From Lathyrus oleraceus (Eukaryota > Streptophyta > Magnoliopsida > Fabales > Fabaceae), in assembly GCF_024323335.1 (NCBI RefSeq), contig NC_066585.1, forward strand, positions 78,629,609 to 78,693,608: a DNA stretch of 64,000 nt, given 5' to 3'. The notes under the pieces are model-generated. The model was not told where the DNA came from, did no database searches, and was given only the letters and a program-made list of their open reading frames with translations. This document shows positions 24,652 to 36,472 of this stretch, one piece after another. Position numbers and translations under genes: made by a program. How positions within the stretch are numbered: the stretch's first letter is position 1; the number at the start of each line of letters is the position of its first letter.

Positions 24652-25096
24652 GGGTTAAATAAGTTTTTGATCCCTTTAAATATAACGATTTTTGTTTTTA
24701 GTCCCTTAAAAAATTTCTTTCAAGAAATCGCCATTCTAAAATTTTTGGTCCATACAATTAGTCTCTGACGTTAAATGCCACTAACGGATTGCTTACGTGG
24801 CAAGACAGGTGATTTTTTTTTTTATTTTTTTTTTCATGAAATACAACGTGTAAAATGCCACAGTTTAAAGCTGAGTCATTTTCATTTTGACATAAATCAC
24901 TCTTCCTCCAAGCCTCGTTCCTCTTTGTCTGCTTCTTTCCCCTCATCTTCTTCATCCAGTGTCTTCCTTTTTCATCTTCGTCCAGCTATCTTATAACCTC
25001 CTTGTTTTTCATCTTCGTTCATCTTTCCTGCTTCGTTTCTCAAAGCCTCGTTATTTTTCACTTTCACCCAATCCTCATTCCCTGCTACCTAACTTA

Positions 25097-25489
25097 ATGT
25101 CTTCCGCGTCTATAAAATCGCGAGTAGGGAAATTTTGTGGGTGTCAGGTTCGTATGGTTTCATATCAATGTAAGAATGAACCAAATAAAGGAAGATTGTT
25201 TTGGAGATTTCCTTATTTGGAGGAGTGTTGATACGTGTAATCTGTTCATATGAGATAAAGACCTTGGAGCAAAATCTGAAAATGAAGATGGGGAAGCATT
25301 ATGAACTCAGAGCTGGAAGTTATGGCATCTATAGGATATATGAAGACTTTGTATGAAGAATCAAGGAAGAAGAATAAGAATTTGAAGACCCAATTGAAAA
25401 TAGAGAAATTTCATGGAGAATTGAAGATATTGTGTTTTGCAATGTCTTTTATGATTAATGTGTATTTTGTTTTAAAATGTAGTTGTTGA
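25097..25489 (+). pseudogene. GRF zinc-finger/coiled-coil/membrane small protein, broken
   Basis: The first ORF (25097-25231) has FCGCQVR followed by NEPNKGRLFWRFP, the layout of a GRF-type zinc finger (Cx C...N.GR.F); the last zinc ligand appears to be Phe. A stop follows. A second stretch (25301-25489) encodes a charged coiled coil (ESRKKNKNLKTQLKIEK) and a hydrophobic C-terminal segment (CFAMSFMINVYFVLKC). GRF finger, coiled coil and C-terminal membrane helix is a known small plant protein layout, so the two ORFs look like one gene interrupted by stop or frameshift. Function is unknown to me. It lies inside the Mutator-like element, in the orientation opposite to the transposase remnant. 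Confidence 0.6.
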
Positions 25490-26129
25490 ATTTGATGTGT
25501 TTTATTTGAATTTGCAATGTCAATGAAGAGTTTGTAATATACTGAATTTGCAATGTCAATGAAGAGTTTGTTGAATGTAATGTATTTTGGATTTGTATTG
25601 TTAATGAAAAGGTGTTGAAATAGTTTGGGTTAATTTGCATAAGATAGTCCAAATTGGTGTACATAATGTTAAAAAGTTGACACATTTGGCATAATTTGGC
25701 ATAAATTGGTTGTAACTTGACTGTAATTGGCAAGATTGATGAAATGATACAAAACATTGGTGACAGTAATTGATAAGATTGGTGTTCCAAACTACAAATT
25801 TTATAACAGAAATTCACTACAATACATAAGTTTGATGTTGTTAAGAATGTATCAAGTGTGAGTAGTGTGGATAATAGTCTCATATTGGTTGGAAATGTGG
25901 AGACTTGAGCATTTATAAGGTCCAAACAAAATAGTACATAAGGTTTAAATTACATAACATTGATGTCCTAATCAAAAGATTACTTAAGTTTCATATTACA
26001 TAAGCTCCAGAAAATAACATATTTCATAACATAAATTCATTGTGTCAAAACTCTACAAATTTCATAACAGAAATTCACTTCAATACATAAACTTTTATCT
26101 TAAATGAAGTGGTTCTTAAAACTCTGTTA

Positions 26130-27337
26130 CATAGCACAATGTAGTCACAATGTTATTTGTCCTTACTAACAACCCAACACCTATTCGCATCATTTTTGGT
26201 AAACCTTACCTCCCTATCATTCAACACATTGTGTTCCAGTACATCCTTCTTAAATTGCTTCAAAGATGAAAGTTATATTCCCACCTTAAATATGAAATCC
26301 TTTCTAAATATTTCCTCTTCATTAAACCTAATCATTGTAGGCATGTCATCACAACTATCTTCATATGCCCTACTATCAAGCTCAACAGTCATGTAATCAT
26401 CTTCTATGATATGCTCCATATCCATATCAACTGTAGTAAGCACTTTCTTCTTTCATTGACTTGTACCAGCATCATCATCAGGCTCTCTTATATACTCACA
26501 ATTATCCACTCCAATGTTTAACCCATCATCTATGTCTTCATCAAAATCATGAATTATCTCTTCTTCACCGCCTTCAAAGTGTATACCATCCAAAAAATCT
26601 TCAATTGATTCACTTTCCCCAACACTTTCATTTTCATCAACACTTTTTTATCCTTTTTGTTTCTCTATTAACCTCTCCATATAAGTCTTCTCACCGCTTG
26701 ATAATCTTGGCTCTGCGTATATCTCAACATCACAATTACTCTTCTCAGTATAAAAAACTAACATTGTTGCATCCAAAAAATCTTCAATTGATTCACTTTC
26801 CCCAACACTTTCATTTTCATCAACACTTTTTTATCCCTTTTGTTTCTCTATTAACCTCTCCATATAAGTCTTCTCACCGCTTGATGATCTTGGCTCTGTG
26901 TATATCTCAACATCACAATTACTCTTCTCAGTGTAAAAAACTAACACTGTTGCATCCTCATCATTAACAAAGGGTTTTAGATCCTTTTCAAGACAACCGT
27001 ATTCATGCTTCCACCATAATTTCACATCATCAATGTTCAAGGATGAGTCAATCCCCTTAATTAAGTCACAAACTTCAAAGAAGGACCAAAAGTCAGAGTC
27101 TTGCCCACTTAAAGCATAAACATCCCCACCATCATATCTTAACCTTTCATCTTTTACAAATGAACCCTTGGTGTAAAATATCACCTTAAATAACCACATA
27201 TCATGTACATTACAAATATGAAAGAGGGTAAATGAGACATTACATTCATAGTCAAAGACAAAACCTAGATGTTTACAGTCAACAAAACAAAACAAACATG
27301 CATGAATTTCAAAGCAAGTGGGGCACATAATAGACAT
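26130..27337 (-). pseudogene. N-terminal part of a MULE (MuDR-like) transposase
   Basis: On the minus strand the ORF from 27337 includes VKDERLRYDGGDVYALSGQD, FFEVCDLIKGI and WWKHEYGCLEKDLKPF, the N-terminal region of legume MULE transposases. An acidic region with SGEKTYMERLIEKQKG follows, duplicated in frame (183 bp, 26588-26953). It continues with SSLKQFKKDVLEHNVL and DREVRFTKND, the start of the MuDR DNA-binding region. After about 26130 the homology is lost, and no DDE catalytic core or SWIM zinc finger is recognisable. In-frame stops are present. It would have bound the element ends; it cannot transpose the element alone. Confidence 0.75.
26588..26953. repeat. 183-bp in-frame tandem duplication
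   Basis: Copy one 26588-26770 and copy two 26771-26953 are nearly identical (CCAAAAAATCTTCAATTGAT starts each). 183 is 61 codons, so the transposase frame is kept. Confidence 0.9.
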
Positions 27338-28410
27338 GCAATATTCGAGAACATAAACAAATCATAATACAACCAAGCATAACACATGATAGTACATGTG
27401 GGACTAACCTTAATGTTGGGACCGCAACAAATAGAGTTAAGATTCAAAGCAAGCTTCGTCAATATTGGGACCACAAGTAATGAAATTCGAAGTCGTTGGG
27501 ACTACTTGCTACTTTAGTGCATCTTCAATGGAGTTTTGTTTTGGGACCACAAACATGAAATGTTTGAGTGGAGAAAACAACAAAGAATGAAGTAGAGGCG
27601 ATGATTAGGAAAAAAATAATTTTAATTAGTTGATAATATTGACTAGATAATTAATTTATTAATATCGTTTAAATTAATAAATTTATTTATTTAATTAAGT
27701 TTTTTTATAAATATAGTTTGAAATTATTTAGTTTAGCTTTAGAAGAATGTTTATGGGGGCCTAAGCTAGAAAAATCCAATCCAATTCACAAGTGCTCACA
27801 GCCACTAAATATTTTTTTCAAAGCTATATAAAGACTAAAGTTTTTAGTTGAGAAAAAAATGTGGGACTTGTATCCACCCATTTTTATGAAATTATATTCA
27901 TTGTTTGCTACCAATGATATCCACCGGTTTCTGTTGGTGTAGGTTTCATTGGGACAACGCAATGTGATGTAAATATGGGACAATGCAATCTTAAACTTCA
28001 TACCTCCTCTTGTATTCATTGTTTAAAATCTCATGTTCTGATGCATGCGACATAGAGAAAGACTGGCTCTTGGTCCTCAATTTTGTCTCGTCTATCCTAT
28101 GCAGAATGACACAGTAGCATATGGGGGCCTAATATTTATATTAATTAATCTCAATAAATTTCTTAAAAAATATAATTAAAATTATTAATAACTTAATTTA
28201 TTCTAAAAAAATATTAAATTATCCTAGTCACCAAATCCACCTCATTAGAAATATTTTCTTCCCAATCATCTCTGCCACGTTGCAAAATTGGAGGGGGACA
28301 TTTTACATCCCAAATGATGTAAAATTCATGGATCAAAAAGCTAATTTTTAAAATTGGATGACTAAAAATTAAAAATCATCAAAGTGGGGGGTCAAAAGTT
28401 CACTTAAGCC

Positions 28411-29329
28411 AAATTAATTTAGTCATTATCATATTTTAAACCACAAACTATATAATACTCATATTACATATCTTGTCATCTCGTGAGTACACAATATCAT
28501 AAAATTATAAAAATGATAATAACTTGACAACATTAACAATCCCATTTTAGTAATGGGTAAACTCTATAGTAATAAAAATAAATAAATAAAATAAAATAAA
28601 TAAAATAAATATTAGTTGGATTTGATCGGGTTCAGTTTTCGACGGGTCCAAAATAATCACCTGAGTCTGAACGAAGCAACCATATACTATCCAAATTAAG
28701 CAACCAGATCAACCCGACACTCGATCTGTTTGCAAAAAAAAGACAAGGGGTCGGTCAATTTCAATCGGACAGTTCAATTGTGTCCATCATATCAGTTATA
28801 TTTGAGAAAAGCATTCGAATAAATAAAAATTTGAAGAATGTTCATCCGACCATATAGGGTATGCCCCATACATCTGAAAACTCAAAAATATTTTTACTGT
28901 GTTCGAAGATGCATCTTTGGACGCACCCAAAATCACATTAACCTTCATAATTCAAACACACACACTTATTTTGCCAAAATATGGTTCGGAGATGCATCTC
29001 TGAAAATTATTTGGGGTGTGTTCAGAGATACATTTCCGTATACCCATTTTGAATTTATTTTAAGCTACTAGATGCGTGTTTATTGCACATAACATGGGTT
29101 GTTTCAGATATACATCTCTGGAAACCCTCATGAATGCTTTTTAGGCAACAATATTGTCCTAAATTTAATATTTTTTCAAGGCCAACTTATATTTTAGATC
29201 ATTTTAGGCCATAGATTAGAAAACACATACATTAATTGATTCAAACATACTACACATACATTAAAAAATTCATACATTAATTAAGGTAAATTCAAAAAGT
29301 ACCGATCACATAACATTTGTCCTAAAATG
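28411..29329. other. AT-rich DNA with AGATGCATCT palindromes
   Basis: No gene. Simple AATAA repeats lie at about 28575-28610. Exact palindromes AGATGCATCT occur at 28907-28916 and 28990-28999, with decayed relatives at about 29030 and 29110. Similar boxes are frequent near legume plant-mobile-domain repeats, which fits the neighbour at 29330. Confidence 0.6.
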
Positions 29330-30480
29330 CAAAAAAAAATACAACCAAACATAAACTATTGTGTATGTCTAACCCCCAGCTTCTCTGCCTGTACTATAAA
29401 GCATTATGGGTCTCGACAATAATGCCTTCTATGATGGCTAATTGGGGGATGCCTTTCTCAAAAAGTCCCGCCTCTATGCCCGATCTCCCCATATCCATAA
29501 TACGCTAACAAATGTTGTGTACGTCCTGGGTTTGCTCATCCCTAGCCTCAAATACCTCATGATTAGATAACCTAGATGGGCTTCCAAGAGCATTCGGTGT
29601 CATAATATGATGGCACACCCTATAGAACCATGTTATGTAACAGTCTGCATAAGCCTATTGTACATGAGTTATCACCCTATGATAGTTCTCTAGTACTAAA
29701 TAACTCTCGAGATCCTCAAATATGGAATTAAGATCTCTAGGATAGACGATGGGAATATGAGACTCTAAGGAGTATCTTTTAATAGTCTACAAATACCCAA
29801 ACACACACATCATTCACTCGGGCATATACATATACATCAAACCTGACCCACAAGCCAACCATCCAGAGTATAATGAAATGACGTCTAACTGATGCGTCTG
29901 ACAACGATCGTTGTATGGGCAAAAGACAATGTCATCTGCTATATGATAGTCAAGATACACCTGAAAAGGCTCGATTGCTTGATCCCCTTTGAGAGAGTCA
30001 AAGGCACAAGCACATGGTCAATCCTTAGTGTAGTTAGGCACATGTTCCCACTCAAAAATGTGAGGAAGGTGACAGATGATTCATCCCTGAAAAATGGTTC
30101 AAATAAAATATTAGTAACAAGTTTAACAAAAGAGTTATGAAAATATTAGTAACAGTAAATTACCTTAAGCAACATGTAACTTCCTATCAACTGCTTTGTC
30201 TTTCAAACATAACTTTCACCCAACTTCGAGTACAGGTAGACCAAACAGGCGCCCACTAGTTGTACTCGTGAATCTTCGTCAAGTCGATGAAGTATTTAAG
30301 GTAGACCACATCGACGTAGGTTTCACTTTTGTCCAAAAACATGGATGTATCAACCAGGAACAAAAGGTAACACCTCAATACACACTAATAGTGGTACTCA
30401 ACCTGCATATCATCACCAGCGACACCCACATCCATTTGCAGGTGGTCTTTGATAACTCGAAAAAGTACCGCGTTTCCGAA
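29330..30480 (-). pseudogene. plant mobile domain (PMD/MAIN-like) gene, degraded
   Basis: Minus-strand translation in shifting frames gives, in order: RCYLLFLVDTSMFLDKSETY (about 30330-30390); YFIDLTKIHEYN and VYLYSKLGES-like pieces (about 30210-30300); QVYLDYHIADD, VISLYSGWLACGSGLMYM and a PE..M..FGY motif (about 29790-29970); and a C-terminal region with SYLVLENYH and EGIIVETHNALQYR (about 29390-29720). This is the order of the plant mobile domain of MAIN-like and serine/threonine phosphatase 7 long-form proteins, a domain often spread by transposons. Several frameshifts and stops make it a pseudogene. It is not part of a visible intact element. Confidence 0.7.
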
Positions 30481-31149
30481 TCGATTCACATGCCATTCTG
30501 AGTCATTTTCCTTTCCTTTTTATAGTTTTATATTTGTACTTGGTAATTTTTTCAGGTATTTTGGTTGTATGAGTGTTTGTGCGAAGAAACGATGCGAAAC
30601 AACAAAAACGGGAGTAAAAATGCAATTATGCACTGTGATGACGCCTTCCTTGCCAGCATGACGTTCGTCCTGATGTGGCGCCCTTAGACCGTCACCACTA
30701 TAAGACAAAACCTGAAGACTTTGACTGCCAACTGGATGATGGGTAGGTCATCATCCAGATAACGCACGTCATCGTTCCATGATTTGTGACGAGCAAGGCG
30801 TCAGAGCCATGGTGTCCGTCATGGTTTTGCAGTTTATAAAAATAAGGCATATTTTTAGACTTGGAAATAGAAGTTCCCCCACTTTCTCCACTACCTCTTG
30901 CATGATTTGGGACATCCCTTTACAAATTTTAGCGCTATAAATAGGTCTTTAGAATTCAGATTTAATCATCCAAGTTTTTTAGAAATTATTTTAGGCAGAA
31001 ATTCAATTTTTGCAAAGTGGTTATTTTCTCACACTGAGAAATATTTTCACCTTAGTTTAAGATTTTGCAAGTTTCCTGATTATATTTTGATCGTTCAAGT
31101 TGTAATCCCGCATGTCGCTACCATAAAAAAAATGGAAACCACATGTTCT
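30481..31149. other. unassigned sequence left of the gypsy LTR
   Basis: Contains many TGACG/CGTCA words (about 30640-30810) but no protein homology I recognise. The outer end of the gypsy LTR may reach TGTAATCCCG at 31101. Confidence 0.4.
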
Positions 31150-31628
31150 CTTTAAAGAAAGATGATGAACGCACAGAGTCGCCACCAGATTTAAGTTATC
31201 CTAAATAAGAAGGGAAGGGGAAATACAACGATAAAACCCTCTAAACGAACTCTCCAAGGATATGGGAATTAGTCTCGCAACCAAAATTATGGGTTCGGAA
31301 GTCGGTTACGCAAGGGAAAGGTATTAACACCCCTCTCGTCCATGGTACTCCATGGGAACTCTTTAGGTATTTATGTTTGTATGTGTATATTCTATCTTAT
31401 TTTCTTCTATTGCTAAAGGTTATTGACTAACATGGGGAAATGGGTGTTTTTTTATTAGTGTGCTCGTTGAGGATTGGGGCCCTCATGCCTACGTACCTTC
31501 ATTGATTAATGAAGAATCAGAGCAACCGTAGTTTGGCCTATGGTGAATTAAAGATTGTGTGTTGTTGTACCTTTTAAAGAAAAAGGCTTGGGGAGTTCCT
31601 TAAAGAAGTACTTTGATTTTCCTTGAAG

Positions 31629-31706
31629 AAGGACTTAGATTGCCTTAAATAAGGACTTGAGGTTGCCTTAAATAAGGACTTGAGGTTGCCTTAAATAAGG
31701 ACTTAG
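31629..31706. repeat. 23-bp tandem repeat
   Basis: More than three units of AAGGACTTGAGGTTGCCTTA plus AAT in the gypsy LTR; the first unit has diverged. Confidence 0.9.
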
Positions 31707-31787
31707 TTTGATTGGTGTCCTAAGACACACACAAAAAAGATTTGGATATGTTGAGATTGCTTTTAGCTTTGAAAGGAAGTTTAAGAT

Positions 31788-32100
31788 TGTACTAAAGACT
31801 ATGGGTCGAGGTGATTATGTTAAACTACCAAGTCAAATGTCTTGTGTTTATCATAATCGGAACGAGGGTAGGAAAGCTCCATTCTTATTCATTCTCTTCC
31901 ACGTAAGGCTCATGGTATACAATCTTTAACTTGTTGTTTTTGTTTATGATTAGAGTTGCACTAAAAACTATGGGTTGAGGTGATTATGTCAAACTACCAA
32001 GCCAAACGTCTTGTGTTTAACATAATCAGAATGGGGGGTAGGAAAGCTCCATTCCCATTCATTCTCTTCCACTTAAGGCTTGAGGCATATAACTCTTACC
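31788..32100. repeat. about 169-bp diverged tandem duplication
   Basis: Two copies sharing GAGGTGATTATGT, GTAGGAAAGCTCCATTC and CATTCTCTTCCAC, offset by about 169 bases, inside the gypsy LTR. Confidence 0.8.
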
Positions 32101-32735
32101 ATAGTTTTAATGTATTTTGATTTGATTTGAGAAAAAAAAGGCCACTTGACATTGGATCGAGGGTTTGTTGTTTGATTAGGAAAAAGTTTGAAGTTATTCT
32201 ATCCCTAATGAGTTGCTTGCAAATGGAACAAAACAAAGTAAAAGAATTACAATTCAAAAGGGGAGTGGGATACAAGTAAAATTTACAAGGGATGATCAAT
32301 CTTAAGAAACAAATGAGTTCATTGCTTAGTAGCCCAAGTGGAGGAATTTGTGTGTGCACAAGTGATTAACATTCATAACAAAAGGTTACAAATAAATCAT
32401 AAGAGAAACCTACACCAAAAGGTTAGTAAGTAATCAAGCCCATAAGAACTTAGAACATAAGGTTAATAAGTGCATTAATATGAAACAAGGCAATCATGAA
32501 AACAAACAAACTCACAAGTATGTAACCCTAAGGTTAAAAAACAACAATCACAAATGAAATTCAAAGTTGAAACTTACAAGTATATTTAATTTAAATCCAA
32601 GCAAGTTATTAATGAAACCCTAAAGGTTTGAACGAAACAAAGTGAACATGAACAAGTAGACAATCAAACAAAATGCATCAAGAATGAATCAAGTAAGCAT
32701 GTAAAAGGTGAAACCCTAATTAACACAAATATGAA

Positions 32736-33425
32736 ACCCTAATTAATGGCATGTGAATGAATTTAACACAAATTAAGTAAAGACAACAAACAACTCAATC
32801 ATGTTTGAACAAACAATCAATATATTTTTGGTCTTTTATTTTAATGTAAGTTAAATTGAAATAAAATCAAAGAAATAATGCATGGTGGCATATATATATA
32901 TATATATATATATAATGTATGAACATGAATCAATATAAATATGACATTCATAAATGGATACTAGGTGATTATAAGATGAATTAAACATGATTAGGTCAAG
33001 AACAATGCTTAGAAAACCCTAAAAGTAAAGTAATACAACATTCTGGTCTAGGGGCAAAAAGGTTTATTCACAGTGCCCAAAAAACTATGAAAAAAATATA
33101 TTTACTATCCTAGAGAATCTCATGTTGGGAATTTTTCCATAATTAATGATCTTAAGGGTCAAAATAAATCATGAGATTAGTGGTACAAAAAATGAAATAA
33201 AAAAATGAAATAAATAAGCATGACAAAAAGAAAGAAATAGGGAAACAAGAATAAGTGGTCCCAATGGGACTTGAACCCTAATTAATGGCATGTGAATGAA
33301 TTTAACACAAATTAAGTAAAGACAACAAACAACTCAATCATGTTTGAACAAACAATCAATATATTTTTGGTCTTTTATTTTAATGTAAGTTAAATTGAAA
33401 TAAAATCAAAGAAATAATGCATGGT

Positions 33426-33473
<48 letters not shown>

Positions 33474-33831
33474 GTATGAACATGAATCAATATAAATATG
33501 ACATTCATAAATGGATACTAGGTGATTATAAGATGAATTAAACATGATTAGGTCAAGAACAATGCTTAGAAAACCCTAAAAGTAAAGTAATACAACATTC
33601 TGGTCTAGGGGCAAAAAGGTTTATTCACAGTGCCCAAAAAACTATGAAAAAAATATATTTACTATCCTAGAGAATCTCATGTTGGGAATTTTTCCATAAT
33701 TAATGATCTTAAGGGTCAAAATAAATCATGAGATTAGTGGTACAAAAAATGAAATAAAAAAATGAAATAAATAAGCATGACAAAAAGAAAGAAACAGGGA
33801 AACAAGAATAAGTGGTCCCAATGGGACTTGA
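32736..33831. repeat. about 540-bp tandem duplication with (TA)n
   Basis: Copy one 32736-33274 and copy two 33275 to about 33831 are almost identical. The (TA)n tract is about 24 bases in the first (32890-32914) and about 43 in the second (33429-33471). Confidence 0.93.
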
Positions 33832-36247
33832 ATTGAGGTCTTAGAGTTACCAATGAGTTGTAAAACCAACTAGGTTACAATCCCTTTGGTGATAAGGAAA
33901 CAAACCCATATGAATATATTTAAAGCCTAGCAACATGAACTGAAATTAACATACACATGCATAATTTTTTTCCATCAATTTTCTTCTTCTCTTCAACACA
34001 AACTCAACCATTGTTTAACCAATATATTCAAATATTTTAGCCAATATTTTCACCATAAAATCATGTTATTGATAACCACAAACGTCCTGCTATAAAAACA
34101 ACGTAAAATCAAACAAAGTTTCATATTCTCTTCATGAAGAAATAGTAGTCAACAAAGAATGAAGATATGAGATTCACATGACCATACCTTGTATCTTGAG
34201 AGCAAGTGAGGGAGTCTCCTTTTGCCTTGGTTCTTAAGTTGAATGAAGTTGAGAGTGAGAGCTCATTTTCTTTTATTTTTGTTTTTCTATCAAGTGTGTA
34301 AGTGTCTTTGATGTTTATCAATTTTTTTGAGCAATGTGTGAAGTTGATGGTTGCGCGTGCAAACCCTTCTTGCTGGCTTTGAGGCACAATTAACTTTTTT
34401 GTAGGCCTTAAAATGATACAAGAACTCTATTATCCAATGGCTTAAGGAGTTCACCATGTTCATTTTTGTCCATAACTTGTTAATCTTGGCTTGCTTGTGA
34501 GGAGGAGCCTTTGGTCTATTGAATTAATGTGTAAACTTAAACAATACGCTGAAACAAGATGGATTCCATAGGTTTTGTGGCTTGCATGATAAGTTTTGGC
34601 AATTTGAACCAAATTCAACATTCCCTTGGAATTTTAATTTTCCACTTTGATCATATGTTACAAGTTCAACCTTTTGGAATTCGAAAAAACTATTAAGATC
34701 AAAGTCGTAGATCTCGCTGAGATCTACAACTTTGATGTTGATGGCTTTTCCAAATGCAAAATGGAAGTGTCTCAAAATTTGTGATTATCAGAGCTTCTCA
34801 TTCATATTTTAAGACTTAGAAATGTTTTCTAAGTGTTGGACTTTTTCAAGCTAAAAAACCATAACTTTCATGGCCATGTAAAATGATGATACTTTGGGAA
34901 TTTGAAAATGTGTGACATCAAAGTTGCACATCTTTATGAGATTTACAACTTTCATGCTCAAGGTTTTGTCTAAAAACCATAAGGATGAAGGTCAAAAGTT
35001 ATAGGCAACATATCATCATGAATTAGGTTAAAAACAAGGAAAATTTCTAAGTCCCAAGTGTGAGCTTCAATGGAGAACATGATGAATAAAAGGACAACAT
35101 AAAAATTAGGCTATTGAACATGTTTAGGTATGTAATTTTAAACAAAAGTGATCTTGTGGAAGCAAGGAAAAAAACGCTTCTATCAATGAGAAATCTGACA
35201 ATCAAGAAATTAGGGTTTACACATTTTCGGATGGATTTTTCAAAGGAACTTGTTGTAGAAATGATCATGGAGAAAAGTGGATATTAAACAAGATTAATAA
35301 TGTCCTTTTAAACAAAAATTCCTCAAATTCTGCATGCCAAAAGATGGAAGTAACTAGGTCAAAAGGCTCAGTCAGTTAAACTAGGGTTTACACCTTTTTT
35401 GAATTGACTGCATTGAGTATCTGACCAAACCTAATGATCTAGGGTTTTGGGAGGCCTAAAGGTGGTTTTAATAGTTTAAGCTTGAATCACCTTTGAGTTA
35501 TTTTGAGTGGTTAAATTTTGGTTGGTGGAAAATTAGGGTTAGGAGGCCAGTTTATTGATGATTTGAGCTTGATCCTTAGGGCTTTAAGTCACCACAAGTT
35601 GCCAATCCACATTGATGAACTCTTAGGGGTTTGATTATTTGCTTAAACAAGTTACAACCATTTCAAAGTAATCCATGATCCTCTATTAGGGTTTTGAATC
35701 CTTGAACAACTGCTTGCTAGCTCCAAATTAGGGTTTTGAATGATCTAAAGCAATCAAACCCTAATCAGGTATATCCTTTGATATCTTGATGTCAATTTGA
35801 GTTAATTTTGACCATGTGAACTTTTTTATGAAGACCTCCTTTGGATTAAGAGATTCTTGAGGGAGAGTTTGACCATGCCAGGTCAAACCTCTTGAAAGAG
35901 ACGATGATGAATCAAGACTCCTCTATTTGTATAGCTTTTGCATTTGATGACCCTCTAGATCTTTAGGTGATTACCTCCTTGCATGAGGGGTTAGCGTACA
36001 AGTTAAGTCCAAAACCTTAATCCTCACAAGTGTATGAAATGATAAGGGATCAATTTGGGTGAGTCAAAGTCTCAGGAAGCAATCAGAGTGAAAACCCTAG
36101 GTATTGTATCCCATGAACCAAGTTGTGACTGACCATGCTTGATATTTAGAAGTGATATGATGTTATGATATGAATAATGTTATGATAGATGTATGATATG
36201 GATGAATAGATAGTAAAAGAGGGTAGGATAAAAATGAGGGTATGACA

Positions 36248-36472
36248 GTTGTCCCTATTTAATCTTCTTGGACCTGGATGGATGAATAGTATGGCTTAAC
36301 TACTAGCATATATGGAGTTTTTACCCTTTTAATAAAGGGAATAATATATATGTTATGAGCATAGGGCTGTTTAGGGATAACTGCTGTATTTTGTAGGAAA
36401 TGTGGTGCAGTTATGCAAATGAGATGATATGCAATGCATGTAAAATGTAAAAAGAAAAAGAAATGAAGAAAT
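36248..36472 (-). other. polypurine tract and distal 3' UTR of element G
   Basis: The minus strand reads AAATAGGGACAAC right before the LTR start, the position and composition of a plus-strand priming polypurine tract. The rest is non-coding. Confidence 0.55.

Larger units (their letters stand above)
24652..28410. mobile_element. Mutator-like element carrying a GRF-type gene and a transposase remnant
   Basis: The left end reads GGGTTAAATAAGTTTTTGAT and the complement of the right end reads GGCTTAAGTGAACTTTTGAC. The two inverted ends agree at about 17 of the first 23 bases and continue with similar TTTTTAGTC blocks. Such GGGTTAAAT ends are common on legume Mutator-like elements. Inside are a broken GRF-zinc-finger gene (plus, 25097-25489) and the N-terminal part of a MULE transposase (minus, about 26130-27337). 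No catalytic transposase domain is recognisable, so it is non-autonomous. A clear 9-bp target duplication is not visible in the AT-rich flanks. Confidence 0.7.
31150..36247 (-). mobile_element. 3' LTR of Ty3/gypsy Tat-like element G
   Basis: Read on the minus strand it starts TGTCATACCCTCATTTTTAT at 36247, directly after a polypurine-like AAATAGGGACAAC, which places the element body to the right. It ends near GGTGGCGACTCTGT (about 31165-31185), the motif also seen in the solo LTR at 4126-8835. The left border is uncertain by about 50 bases (31101-31150). At about 5.1 kb it is a typical long Tat/Ogre LTR. It contains several internal duplications (31629-31706, 31788-32100, 32736-33831). No coding region is seen in it; short ORFs have no homology I recognise. 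Confidence 0.75.

Noticed and set aside
25455..25925. 156-codon minus-strand ORF rich in Thr/Ser/Ile
   Set aside because: Low-complexity, formed by short direct repeats (GAATTTGCAATGTCAATGAA); no domain recognised.
26461..26967. 168-codon His-rich plus-strand ORF with an internal repeat
   Set aside because: Antisense of the MULE transposase acidic region; its repeat only mirrors the 183-bp duplication.
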